From a bacterium (lineage in GTDB: Bacteria > Bdellovibrionota_B > Oligoflexia > Silvanigrellales > Silvanigrellaceae), in NCBI GenBank assembly GCA_009918675.1, contig RGDM01000024.1, forward strand, positions 1 through 43,003: 43,003 nucleotides of DNA. Direction: 5' to 3'. Below the pieces are notes generated by a model. That model was given only the letters and a program-made list of their open reading frames with translations. It was not told the origin of the DNA and did not search any database. Shown one piece after another: positions 25,717-33,382 of this stretch; within the stretch, counting starts at the first letter, position 1, and every line of letters begins with the position of its first letter. The position numbers were made by a program, and so were the translations under genes.

Positions 25717-27822
25717 ATGTTTGTTGAACGCGTTCGAAGCCATGAATCGCAACTGAAAACTATTGCAACGGCCGTCCGCTGTATGGGTATGGATGCTGTT
25801 CTCAAAGCAAAGTCTGGACACGTTGGCCTGCCTCTCGGCGGAGCGGATATTGGTACTTTCCTTTATTTCGCCGCAATGCAGCATTCACCCGAAGATTCTC
25901 ATTGGCTCAACCGCGATCGTTTCGTCTTGTCGGCAGGCCACGGCTCGATGCTGCAATACGCACTTCTCCATTTGAGCGGATACAATGTGAGCTTGAGCGA
26001 CATTAAGAATTTTCGCCAACTCAACAGCAAAACTCCAGGTCATCCCGAATTTGGACACACTGAAGGTGTTGAAGTAACGACCGGACCGCTTGGGCAAGGC
26101 ATTGCAAATGCCGTTGGAATGGCTCTTGCAGAACGCATGCTTGCTGCTCGCTTGAACGTTGGAAACCACCAGCCCATCAATCACAAAACCTACGTCTTGC
26201 TTGGTGATGGTTGTCTCATGGAAGGCATTTCAAGCGAAGCGTGCAGTTTGGCTGGGCACTTGAAGCTCGACAAACTCGTTGCTTTTTATGATGCAAATAA
26301 CATCACCATCGATGGCACAATCGACATCACCTTTACCGAAAATGTTGGTCAACGCTTTGAAGCGTTTGGTTGGCGTGTTCTGCATGCTGATTCTCATAAT
26401 TTTGTCTCGCTTGCACAAGCAATCGATACTTCAGACAAGGAAAACAACTCCTCGCCTCGCCCCACTCTCGTTATCTGCACGGGTGTCGCAGGAAAGGGTT
26501 CTCCGAAGTGGGAAGGTCAGCCCAAAATTCACGGCAACCCGATGACTGCAGATGATGTGATTGAGGCGAAGAAAAATCTTGGCGTCGGCAATTTTGAATC
26601 TTTCTACGTTGACGAAGCAGCCTACATAGCAGCAAAAACGTGCCTCAAAGACTTCGCCCTTCCTGCCTACGAAAAATGGAAAAAGAACAGCGAAGCAATG
26701 CTCAATGAATGGAGCAAACAAAATCCGAAAGCATTAAACACATGGACTGCTCACACGGCGTCGCAGGTTAATGTCGACGTTGCAGATACGCTCTGGGATG
26801 CCTTGGGAACAAAGATGGCAACACGAGTGGCCAGCGGAAAAACCCTCGCTTGCCTTGCAGAAGCGAACCCAACCTTGATTGGCGGAAGTGCAGATCTTGC
26901 GGGTAGCAACAACACAACTCTTGCCAATTCTTCATTCGTTCAGCCTGGAGAATATTCGGGGAGAAATATCCATTTTGGTGTGCGCGAGCATGCGATGGCA
27001 GCCATCAGCAACGGCCTTGCGCTGCATGGCGGATTCCGCCCGTACTGCGCAACATTCGCAGTCTTTTCCGACTACATGCGACCCAGCATTCGCCTCGCTG
27101 CCCTCATGAAGGTCCCAACCATTTTCGTGCTCACTCACGATAGCTACGCGGTTGGTGAAGATGGCCCCACCCATCAGCCCATTGAGCATGCAGCAAGCTT
27201 GCGCTGCATTCCTAACCTTGAAGTTCTGCGACCCGCCGACGCGCGAGAAACTCTCATGGCCTGGGAGCTCGCACTCAGCCATTCAGAAACTCCAACAGCG
27301 CTGCTGTTAACTCGGCAAGATGTTGCAAATCTCGATGACACCTTAACCACCCCACGAACCGCAAAAGAGGTAGCGCAGGGTCTGCGTGCGGGTGCATATC
27401 TCTTGAAAGATTTTGATGCTCCGCAGCATGCGCAAAAACTCACGTTCATTGCCTCCGGCTCAGAAGTTGCAGCAACATTGCAAGCTGCGCAGTGGTTGCA
27501 ACAGCAATCTCTGGGAACACTTTCGGGAGAAGGAGTTCAACTCAACGTTCGGGTTGTGAGCTGCCCTGCTCCACAGAAACTCGTCCGCGATCCGGTGACA
27601 CTGGCTCGCCTTGTTCCGGAAAATATTCCCACCATTGCCGTTGAAGCAGGCTCTGCCTTTGGCTGGGGCGACATCGTTGGCCGCAGAGGGGCTATTTTCG
27701 GAATCAATCATTTCGGAGCATCAGCTCCCGCAGTTACACTCACACATGCGTTCGGCTTAACCTCCGAAGCAATTGCTCAACGAGCTCTGAATCATTTGAA
27801 GCTCCGCTTGCGTTCTGAATAA
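25717..27822 (+). CDS. tkt: Transketolase
   Basis: A 701-residue thiamine-diphosphate enzyme of the pentose phosphate pathway that moves two-carbon units between sugar phosphates. ATG 25717 has AGGAG six bases upstream. Motifs: AKSGHVGLPLGGADIGTFLY, DRFVLSAGHGSMLQYAL, GPLGQGIANAVGMALAE, the ThDP-Mg motif GDGCLMEGISSEA ... DANNITIDG, and the C-terminal half with NIHFGVREHAMAAISNG and DSYAVGEDGPTHQPIEHAA. It is last in the rightward gene string after the LptE-like gene (15-base gap). Confidence 0.97.
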   Translation: MFVERVRSHESQLKTIATAVRCMGMDAVLKAKSGHVGLPLGGADIGTFLYFAAMQHSPEDSHWLNRDRFVLSAGHGSMLQYALLHLSGYNVSLSDIKNFRQLNSKTPGHPEFGHTEGVEVTTGPLGQGIANAVGMALAERMLAARLNVGNHQPINHKTYVLLGDGCLMEGISSEACSLAGHLKLDKLVAFYDANNITIDGTIDITFTENVGQRFEAFGWRVLHADSHNFVSLAQAIDTSDKENNSSPRPTLVICTGVAGKGSPKWEGQPKIHGNPMTADDVIEAKKNLGVGNFESFYVDEAAYIAAKTCLKDFALPAYEKWKKNSEAMLNEWSKQNPKALNTWTAHTASQVNVDVADTLWDALGTKMATRVASGKTLACLAEANPTLIGGSADLAGSNNTTLANSSFVQPGEYSGRNIHFGVREHAMAAISNGLALHGGFRPYCATFAVFSDYMRPSIRLAALMKVPTIFVLTHDSYAVGEDGPTHQPIEHAASLRCIPNLEVLRPADARETLMAWELALSHSETPTALLLTRQDVANLDDTLTTPRTAKEVAQGLRAGAYLLKDFDAPQHAQKLTFIASGSEVAATLQAAQWLQQQSLGTLSGEGVQLNVRVVSCPAPQKLVRDPVTLARLVPENIPTIAVEAGSAFGWGDIVGRRGAIFGINHFGASAPAVTLTHAFGLTSEAIAQRALNHLKLRLRSE

Positions 27823-27830
27823 TCAGCGCA

Positions 27831-27855
27831 AGGGTGTCGAATCCTTAGACACCCT
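27831..27855 (+). terminator. Hairpin after transketolase
   Basis: AGGGTGTC (27831-27838) and GACACCCT (27848-27855) form a perfect 8-bp stem with a 9-base loop, starting 9 bases after the tkt stop. There is no strong T-run, so it could be a weak terminator or a 3' end stabiliser. Confidence 0.5.
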
Positions 27856-27974
27856 CGAACTCGCTTCTCTTGGGAATAAATCATAGAATATCGGTTTCCA
27901 TTCGTTGACCCGCTTGGCATATCAATTGCTCGATTTGCTCTTGTGGAATTCGGACGGACTCCCGGAGGTTGACC

Positions 27975-28817
27975 ATGGCTAAAAAACTCAACATTGATTT
28001 GAGCCCGTTTGCAGCAGCACTCCTGATTGGTCTGCCGCTAGCCTGCAGTCTGCCTCCCGTGAAGACCTTCGAAAAATTACCCGACTCTCCACCGGCGCAG
28101 GGACGAGGAAATCAAGCTGCCGATACGGCCTCCCAGTCGCCCTCCACAGATTCCAATTCACGGCACTGGATTCAAATCAATTCGAACTACGACACCTATT
28201 TGAAAATTGACAAAGTCGACTCGTCTCTTCTTTCGAATGAAGAAAAGTGTTTGCTCCCACGCGGAACTCGCCACAATTTGGCTGCACAACCCGAATGGAC
28301 AGGCTCATATGCAAAAATAACCCTGGAAAATTTGATGGTCGGTTGTTCTTTCAAAACCGGTTATGTCTATGAGCCACACATAGGTTCTTTCAGCAATTCC
28401 GAATCTTCTCCGCGCCCCAGCAACAACGTCTACAGCGTTCAGACAACCCTCTACACAACAGAAAATAACTCGATGGAAGGCGGCTCAAAGGATCGCTGTG
28501 GCCGACCTTTGCACACGCTCGACGATTATATGAACTGGGATGCAAACGAAGTGAGCGTCGCAATGGACAAATATGCGCTCCCCTACGGAACAATTATCCG
28601 GATCCCTGAAATTGAAAAACGACTCAAAGTGAAAGACCCGATTCCCTTCAAAGTCGTCGACACTGGTGGCGCGTTCTACAATCAGGGCACCAGCCGAATG
28701 GATATCTGCGTGGGTCATAGCCAAAGCACGATCTACTCATCCAAATACAGCTGGATAAGTCACGGAAAATTTGAATTTGAAGTGATCAGCCTCGGCAAAT
28801 CGATCGATTGTCACTAA
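27975..28817 (+). CDS. Lipoprotein with 3D (double-psi beta-barrel) domain
   Basis: A 280-residue protein whose ATG has GGAGG six bases upstream. The signal ends in GLPLAC, a lipobox. A Pro/Ser-rich linker follows, then the C-terminal region contains ALPYGTIIRIPEIEK, FKVVDTGGAFYNQGTSRMDICVGHS, the pattern of the 3D domain ('three Asp', D-x-G-G-A ... R-x-D-I) found in MltA-type lytic transglycosylases and RlpA-like barrels. It may act on peptidoglycan, but this protein has no MltA N-terminal domain, so catalysis is unproven. A single-gene unit; 28818-29031 downstream shows no gene. Confidence 0.8.
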   Translation: MAKKLNIDLSPFAAALLIGLPLACSLPPVKTFEKLPDSPPAQGRGNQAADTASQSPSTDSNSRHWIQINSNYDTYLKIDKVDSSLLSNEEKCLLPRGTRHNLAAQPEWTGSYAKITLENLMVGCSFKTGYVYEPHIGSFSNSESSPRPSNNVYSVQTTLYTTENNSMEGGSKDRCGRPLHTLDDYMNWDANEVSVAMDKYALPYGTIIRIPEIEKRLKVKDPIPFKVVDTGGAFYNQGTSRMDICVGHSQSTIYSSKYSWISHGKFEFEVISLGKSIDCH

Positions 28818-29031
28818 GGCCCGACATCTTTTCAAGCCCTCGATCCTACTTTTAACAATCTAAAATCACGTTATTTATTAATGACACCCGTTTGTCAGCA
28901 CGAAACTCTATTTTCTTGAAAATAAGCCGATACGGAATTCGAGGAAGAGCAGCGATTTATGCCTCTTTTGGTTCTAGAGTTGTTGCTTTTTACCTGGAAA
29001 AACAGGGTGTTCGTGTCGCGGGGCTGGGCGA

Positions 29032-29511
29032 ATGAAAAAACCACTACAGACATTCTTACCACTTGCATTCGCGTTGTTGGTTGGCTGCAGTGTGGAAATT
29101 GAGAATCCTGCGAATCCAACCCCGATTTCACCCAATAAAAAAACCGCAGAAAGCGATCGCACATCTTCGGCAGGCAACACGAACGGAACTTCGGCAAGCA
29201 AGTCGTTCGAGATCCCCGCTCTTTCTTGCAACGTTGTGACGAACCGCGGAGCTGCAAACTCATCTGGCAAAGACGGAGCAGGGATTGTGGTTGCAGATTC
29301 AGACGCGACCCGCAACGGTGACTTACTTATTCGCCTCAGCTCAACGGGAAGTTTTCAGGAAGTAAAAGAGCAAACCTTCACTTCCGCGCAAAGCTACAAT
29401 TTTGAATTTCGTCGCGCTGACGGGGTTGGCTGTTTGGTTCAAAATGTGTTTGTCAGCCCAGATGACGTCAACAACAAAGTGTTGCTCACACTGCAAGTCA
29501 CATTCCCTTAA
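29032..29511 (+). CDS. Small lipoprotein of unknown function
   Basis: A 159-residue protein. Signal peptide MKKPLQTFLPLAFALLVGC with a clear lipobox (LVGC). The next 40 residues are Asn/Thr/Ser/Pro-rich and likely an unstructured tether (NPANPTPISPNKKTAESD). The remaining 100 residues look like one small beta-rich domain with two cysteines (LSCNVV and GCLVQNVFV) that could pair. No family recognised. The Shine-Dalgarno is weak (GGGCG). It converges with the ferredoxin gene, with only 14 bases between stops. Confidence 0.75.
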   Translation: MKKPLQTFLPLAFALLVGCSVEIENPANPTPISPNKKTAESDRTSSAGNTNGTSASKSFEIPALSCNVVTNRGAANSSGKDGAGIVVADSDATRNGDLLIRLSSTGSFQEVKEQTFTSAQSYNFEFRRADGVGCLVQNVFVSPDDVNNKVLLTLQVTFP

Positions 29512-29525
29512 TTAAGACTTTTAGC

Positions 29526-29879
29526 TCATTGCCCGCGTGGAATATGTTGCTTCAAAATATCGACAATCTCTTGTCCATCCGCGCGCGGATCACACGTCCA
29601 GGTCAGCACACGAGCCTCAGAGTTTTCAGCACCAACCAGACGAACGCTAACAGCGCCGACCGGACAAATATCCAGACAACTGCTTTCAACCACACGCAGC
29701 TGCCAGGCGGGTGATTGTCCATTCAAAAAGGCGTTTTCGATGTGTTGCTTCAGCAGATGAGTGGGATGGTTGTCAGCATTGGCGGCAACTTGATCAGCCG
29801 ACGAAATGCAGGTGTCGCCACAGGTTCGACAAAGTAACAAATGAGCATGCTGCGAGCGACGTACCAATTTGATGGTCAT
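29526..29879 (-). CDS. Thioredoxin-like [2Fe-2S] ferredoxin
   Basis: A 117-residue cytoplasmic protein with the cysteine layout of the thioredoxin-fold [2Fe-2S] ferredoxins: LLLCRTCGDTC near residues 15-25 and SSCLDICPVGAVSVRL near residues 67-80. The last block (C-x-x-x-C-P-x-G-A) is diagnostic for the second pair of cluster ligands. It probably carries electrons in a redox pathway that cannot be named from this context. ATG with GAGG nine bases upstream. Transcribed leftward alone. Confidence 0.8.
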   Translation of the reverse strand: MTIKLVRRSQHAHLLLCRTCGDTCISSADQVAANADNHPTHLLKQHIENAFLNGQSPAWQLRVVESSCLDICPVGAVSVRLVGAENSEARVLTWTCDPRADGQEIVDILKQHIPRGQ

Positions 29880-29960
29880 TTCTTTAATCCTCGGCAGAAT
29901 ACCATTTTCATCTCATCATCAGACGAGCCTTGTTGCAAAATTAAGGCGCGGAGGACTGAC

Positions 29961-30029
29961 ATGATCACTCCTGAACTGCGCGAAAAAAAAAATGCGGTTC
30001 AACTCGCATTTGAACCGGGTTTGGGTTGA
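29961..30029 (+). CDS. Possible 22-residue small protein with strong ribosome site
   Basis: GGAGG (29950-29954), six-base spacer, ATG, then 22 codons to TGA. Product begins MITPELREKKNAVQL and ends FEPGLG. It is antisense to the 3' end and terminator of the 29999-30361 gene, which limits how freely its sequence could be selected. It may be a real small protein or chance; the ideal ribosome site is the only direct support. Confidence 0.3.
   Translation: MITPELREKKNAVQLAFEPGLG
29983..30017 (-). terminator. Intrinsic terminator of the 29999-30361 gene
   Basis: CGGTTCAA (29995-30002) pairs with TTGAACCG (30010-30017). On the minus strand the stem is followed closely by ten T residues (A-run at 29983-29992). 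The stop codon of the gene lies inside the stem. Confidence 0.85.
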
Positions 30030-30361
30030 TTGGTGATCTTGGAAATCAACTTCAAACAAAAAAGAGTCAGCTCCGGGGTGCGTTCGCTAACAAGCAGCAG
30101 TGAACCCAAACGATGTGCCATGACTGCCGAAAGCTCTTCAACCGGAATGTGTTTCTCAAGCACCGCTTTACGGATGAGCTCATCAAATTCCTGCGAGATC
30201 CACCACAACTTAACGCTCTCGGCATTCAATGTTTCCTTCTTGGCAGAGCGTCTTTTCTTAGGAGCCGCCTCTGCCTTTTCGCCGGGCTTTTGTGTTTTAG
30301 GCTTGCTTTTCGCCACGCCGGATACCTTCTTTTTCTTACTAAAAGAGAGAACTTCACCCAT
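29999..30361 (-). CDS. Small basic protein of unknown function
   Basis: A 120-residue protein. ATG 30361 has GAGG six bases upstream. Residues 1-50 are Lys/Ala/Pro-rich and presumably disordered (SFSKKKKVSGVAKSKPKTQK, KKRRSAKK), which could contact nucleic acid. The C-terminal 65 residues form likely amphipathic helices (LWWISQEFDELIRKAVLEKH, LSAVMAHRLGSLLL). I know no family for it. It follows the 984-residue exported protein on the same strand by 66 bases and ends in a strong terminator, so it may be the last gene of that operon. Confidence 0.7.
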   Translation of the reverse strand: MGEVLSFSKKKKVSGVAKSKPKTQKPGEKAEAAPKKRRSAKKETLNAESVKLWWISQEFDELIRKAVLEKHIPVEELSAVMAHRLGSLLLVSERTPELTLFCLKLISKITNQPKPGSNAS

Positions 30362-30427
30362 CACACGCCTCACTCATTTCGGCAGACATGAATCAATCAA
30401 CGCTTTGCGCAGAACCCTGCTCATATT

Positions 30428-33382
30428 CTACCACAGTCCGTGGGGTTTCTGCGCCTCTCGCCAGGCCTTGGCTGCCTGTTTAACAGTTGGGTTATCGGCC
30501 TCTTTTTCCAAGGTCTTGAAAAGTTCTTCAAGCTCCTGTTTTGAAACCAATCCTTCCTTCGACCAGCGAGTCCCGAGCGCTAACCAAGCTTCTTGCTCTT
30601 GTTGTGCTCCGCGTGCTTGCAGCCAGGGCCACAGAAGGTGCCTATCGCGCTCGAGTGAAGGCAGGGATTGCGCCGTCTTCAATGCTTCTTGGGCCAACTG
30701 AGTTTGACAAACGGTCGTTTTATCAGCAGGGCTCGGCGTTTTATCAGCAGCGTTCGGCGTTTTATCAGCAGGGCTCGGCGTTTTGTCAGCAGGGCTCGGC
30801 GTTTGATCAGCAGGGCTCTCTTTAACCACGCGCAACCAGTCCAGCCATTGCCGGGTTGGAATTGCCATCACAAAACGATCCCACTCGCGGGCCTTTAAAG
30901 ATGCTGAGTCCAAAAGGAAGCGCTCGCACTGCTCTTGCCGTCCGGCGGTGAGATCTGGCTTTGCAAGCAGTTCAGAGCGCAACATTTTCTGCAACTTGGG
31001 TTTCTTTTCCGCTGGGTTTTCAAGATCCCATTGCACGATTCGAACGGCAGCAAGCTTCTGCCAAAAATCATTGTCATCGATTGTTTTAGACTGCTGACTT
31101 TCAACTGTGCGCACGTTCGGTAACAAAGCCTCTTGACCACGCCTGCGCAATTCGCCAAGCAGCGCCGCCGCGTTTTTATCAGAGGGCTGATGAGACATGT
31201 CGATCGTCAGTCGAACCAAGCGTGCATCTGCTGTTTCTGCTGCGCGGGGAGTCTTTTTCTGATTGCCCTTTGCCGAAGCTTTCGCGAGCATGTGCGGAGC
31301 AAGTTTCTTCAGAAGATCTTTCGAAGCAAATAAACTAGCGCAACGCAGCAGGCGATCTTGTTCAACGTGAGTCCATTTCAATTGTTGCAAAAACTTGCCG
31401 CTGTTACTTTTCAAGGTCAGAATTTTGCTTTCGTTTGCTTTGAAAAATTCCAGCGCAGGACCGCATTGTTTGTAACTCAAAAGATAAGGCCCGAGGGCGG
31501 CTTGCAGCGTCAACTTGCGCTCTTGAAGGAATCGCAAGTACGAGCTGTTGGGAAATTTCTTCTCAAATTCCTCAATCAAGCCCATCTGCAACGCTGCATC
31601 GTCGGGAAGAGTTTTTGTCTCGTTTTTGGAAAATTTATCTGCATCAAGCACAAGTCCGTTCAAGTGACAGGCGCGCACTTGCTCAACTTCGCCGTCTTCC
31701 ATTTTTGGAAACAGTTCCTTTAAAGCTTGGTATTCCAAATATCGCGCGCGGGGTCCGGTTTGCGGCGCAGTTATACAGAACAATCTGCGCCGCGCGACGA
31801 GTCCAGCCGGATGATTTGGCTGCAGACGTTGCAATTCCTGATAAAGAATCGCGGCTTTTTCTGGCCCCTGAGACGTGTGGGTGATTTCCGCCAATCGCAA
31901 ACGCACCCACGGACCAATTTGTTTGTCGCCGGCCGCAAGCAAATATTTTTCAAATGCAGCTCTTGCAACCGAAGAATCGCCTGCCCAAAATGCGTTCTCG
32001 CCGCCGGCAACCAGAAAATATGGGTTCTGTTGATACCATTCGAGATCAGCAAATGCCTCGGCAAAACCGTGGAATCGGCGCGCATACTTTGGATATCCGA
32101 GATCATCATAAATATTCCCAGTCAAAGCAAAACCAATCGTTTTGAAAGCAGGAACATCAGAATTCAAGATAATTTTAGCGGATTCTTTCAGCGCCATCAG
32201 CGGGTCTTCGGCAAGAAATTGTGCCTTGACCCTGAGCATGCGAATAATAATCTTCATTTCATGCGGCGTGCGCGGCCACATCATTATAGGCAACGCGCTT
32301 GCTACGCCCGGTGGAGTTGTGAAATTTAATTCAGTTGATCTTTTTGCGGTTAATTTTTTGTCGAGTCGATCAAAGACCTCTTCAAACTTCTGACTTGCTT
32401 CAAAAACTCGAGTCCAATTTTTCGCATTCACTGACAATGATGCCACGTTAAACAACGCTGGAAGGGCCAGTGTGCGGACAAAGCGAGTCAGGTCGATTGG
32501 ACGAGCTGCAAGCTTGGGCGCATCAAGATGCGGCGGATATACAATTTCATCACGGAAAATCGCCGGACTCGCTAAAGCTGCTTCAAACATTTCCTCGTCG
32601 ACAGCATTATCGATGTTGGTCACGTATGTTGATAATTCAGTCGATCCTAAAGAATCCCACAGTGACCCTTGTGCAGGACCATATCTTTCAAGCGGAGCCT
32701 TTGCTTCGGCGGCCGCTTGCAGGTCAAGAAAACCAAAAAGCAGAGCGACAGCTGTGCGCTCTAAAGTTCCTCGCGGAACGGTTTTCTTATCTTTCTGTAA
32801 TTTGTTGCGCATCGCCACAGCTTCGGGAATTCGCCCCAATGTCCACAGCCGAATCACTTCATTCAGGTTTCGGACAAACTGAGTGTCGCCATTGAGATAC
32901 GCAACTTCACGCAGGCGCAACATCGGTACTTCTATTTTTAATTCGGGACGAGGATAGCGTCGGGTCGGGCCAAGTGTGAGCGCGCTGGATCCATTTGCTT
33001 CGACTGTCCACCAACCCGGAGGTGCAGGAATGGGATCACGCATGGTCGTGACCGCCGGCAAACCGAACTGCTCAGAAATTCTTTTTCGCAAGGCCGCATC
33101 CGCATAATCAGGAATCAGCGCGCTGCCTGGCAAATCTTCTGGCTTGAGAAGTGTCAATCGCAAAAAATCTCGAGCGAGCAAAGAATCTGCGGGAGTGCGT
33201 TTTTTTATGTTGAGAAAATCGGGGCGGGGGATTTCTGTGGGTTCTGGCGTTGGTTCAGGGGTTGGCTCAGGCTCTTTGCCACCTGCAGCAGATGCAACCA
33301 GAGTGACCGTCGCCGCCAACAGGGCAGCAGCGGGGCCACTCCAGGTTCGTTTCAGTGTTTGCGAGCGCTGCGCGATGCCCAC
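30428..33382 (-). CDS. Large exported helical-repeat protein with tandem SPADKTP tract
   Basis: A 984-residue protein starting with GTG and a signal peptide (GPAAALLAATVTLVASAAGG), then a PEPTPEPTPEPTE spacer. The body is alpha-helical, with stretches resembling TPR or TPR-like pairs (for example DDLGYPKYARRFHGFAEAFADLEWYQ and FWAGDSSVARAAFEKYLLAAGD, then PEKAAILYQELQRLQPNHPAGL). Near residue 870 is a tract of about five SPAD(K/Q)TP heptads encoded by 21-bp repeats. TPR-like exported proteins usually scaffold others or bind peptidoglycan; no enzyme motif is seen. Its start overlaps the metalloprotease gene upstream by 31 bases, indicating coupled translation and possibly a shared task. Confidence 0.85.
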   Translation of the reverse strand: MGIAQRSQTLKRTWSGPAAALLAATVTLVASAAGGKEPEPTPEPTPEPTEIPRPDFLNIKKRTPADSLLARDFLRLTLLKPEDLPGSALIPDYADAALRKRISEQFGLPAVTTMRDPIPAPPGWWTVEANGSSALTLGPTRRYPRPELKIEVPMLRLREVAYLNGDTQFVRNLNEVIRLWTLGRIPEAVAMRNKLQKDKKTVPRGTLERTAVALLFGFLDLQAAAEAKAPLERYGPAQGSLWDSLGSTELSTYVTNIDNAVDEEMFEAALASPAIFRDEIVYPPHLDAPKLAARPIDLTRFVRTLALPALFNVASLSVNAKNWTRVFEASQKFEEVFDRLDKKLTAKRSTELNFTTPPGVASALPIMMWPRTPHEMKIIIRMLRVKAQFLAEDPLMALKESAKIILNSDVPAFKTIGFALTGNIYDDLGYPKYARRFHGFAEAFADLEWYQQNPYFLVAGGENAFWAGDSSVARAAFEKYLLAAGDKQIGPWVRLRLAEITHTSQGPEKAAILYQELQRLQPNHPAGLVARRRLFCITAPQTGPRARYLEYQALKELFPKMEDGEVEQVRACHLNGLVLDADKFSKNETKTLPDDAALQMGLIEEFEKKFPNSSYLRFLQERKLTLQAALGPYLLSYKQCGPALEFFKANESKILTLKSNSGKFLQQLKWTHVEQDRLLRCASLFASKDLLKKLAPHMLAKASAKGNQKKTPRAAETADARLVRLTIDMSHQPSDKNAAALLGELRRRGQEALLPNVRTVESQQSKTIDDNDFWQKLAAVRIVQWDLENPAEKKPKLQKMLRSELLAKPDLTAGRQEQCERFLLDSASLKAREWDRFVMAIPTRQWLDWLRVVKESPADQTPSPADKTPSPADKTPNAADKTPSPADKTTVCQTQLAQEALKTAQSLPSLERDRHLLWPWLQARGAQQEQEAWLALGTRWSKEGLVSKQELEELFKTLEKEADNPTVKQAAKAWREAQKPHGLW
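30718..30818. repeat. 21-bp tandem repeat, nearly five copies
   Basis: Unit TTTTATCAGCAGGGCTCGGCG at 30718-30738, 30739-30759 (two changes), 30760-30780, 30781-30801 (one change) and a partial copy to 30818. It is in frame within the 984-residue protein gene and encodes the heptad SPADKTP. Because the unit is a multiple of three, copy changes would alter protein length without a frameshift. Confidence 0.95.
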
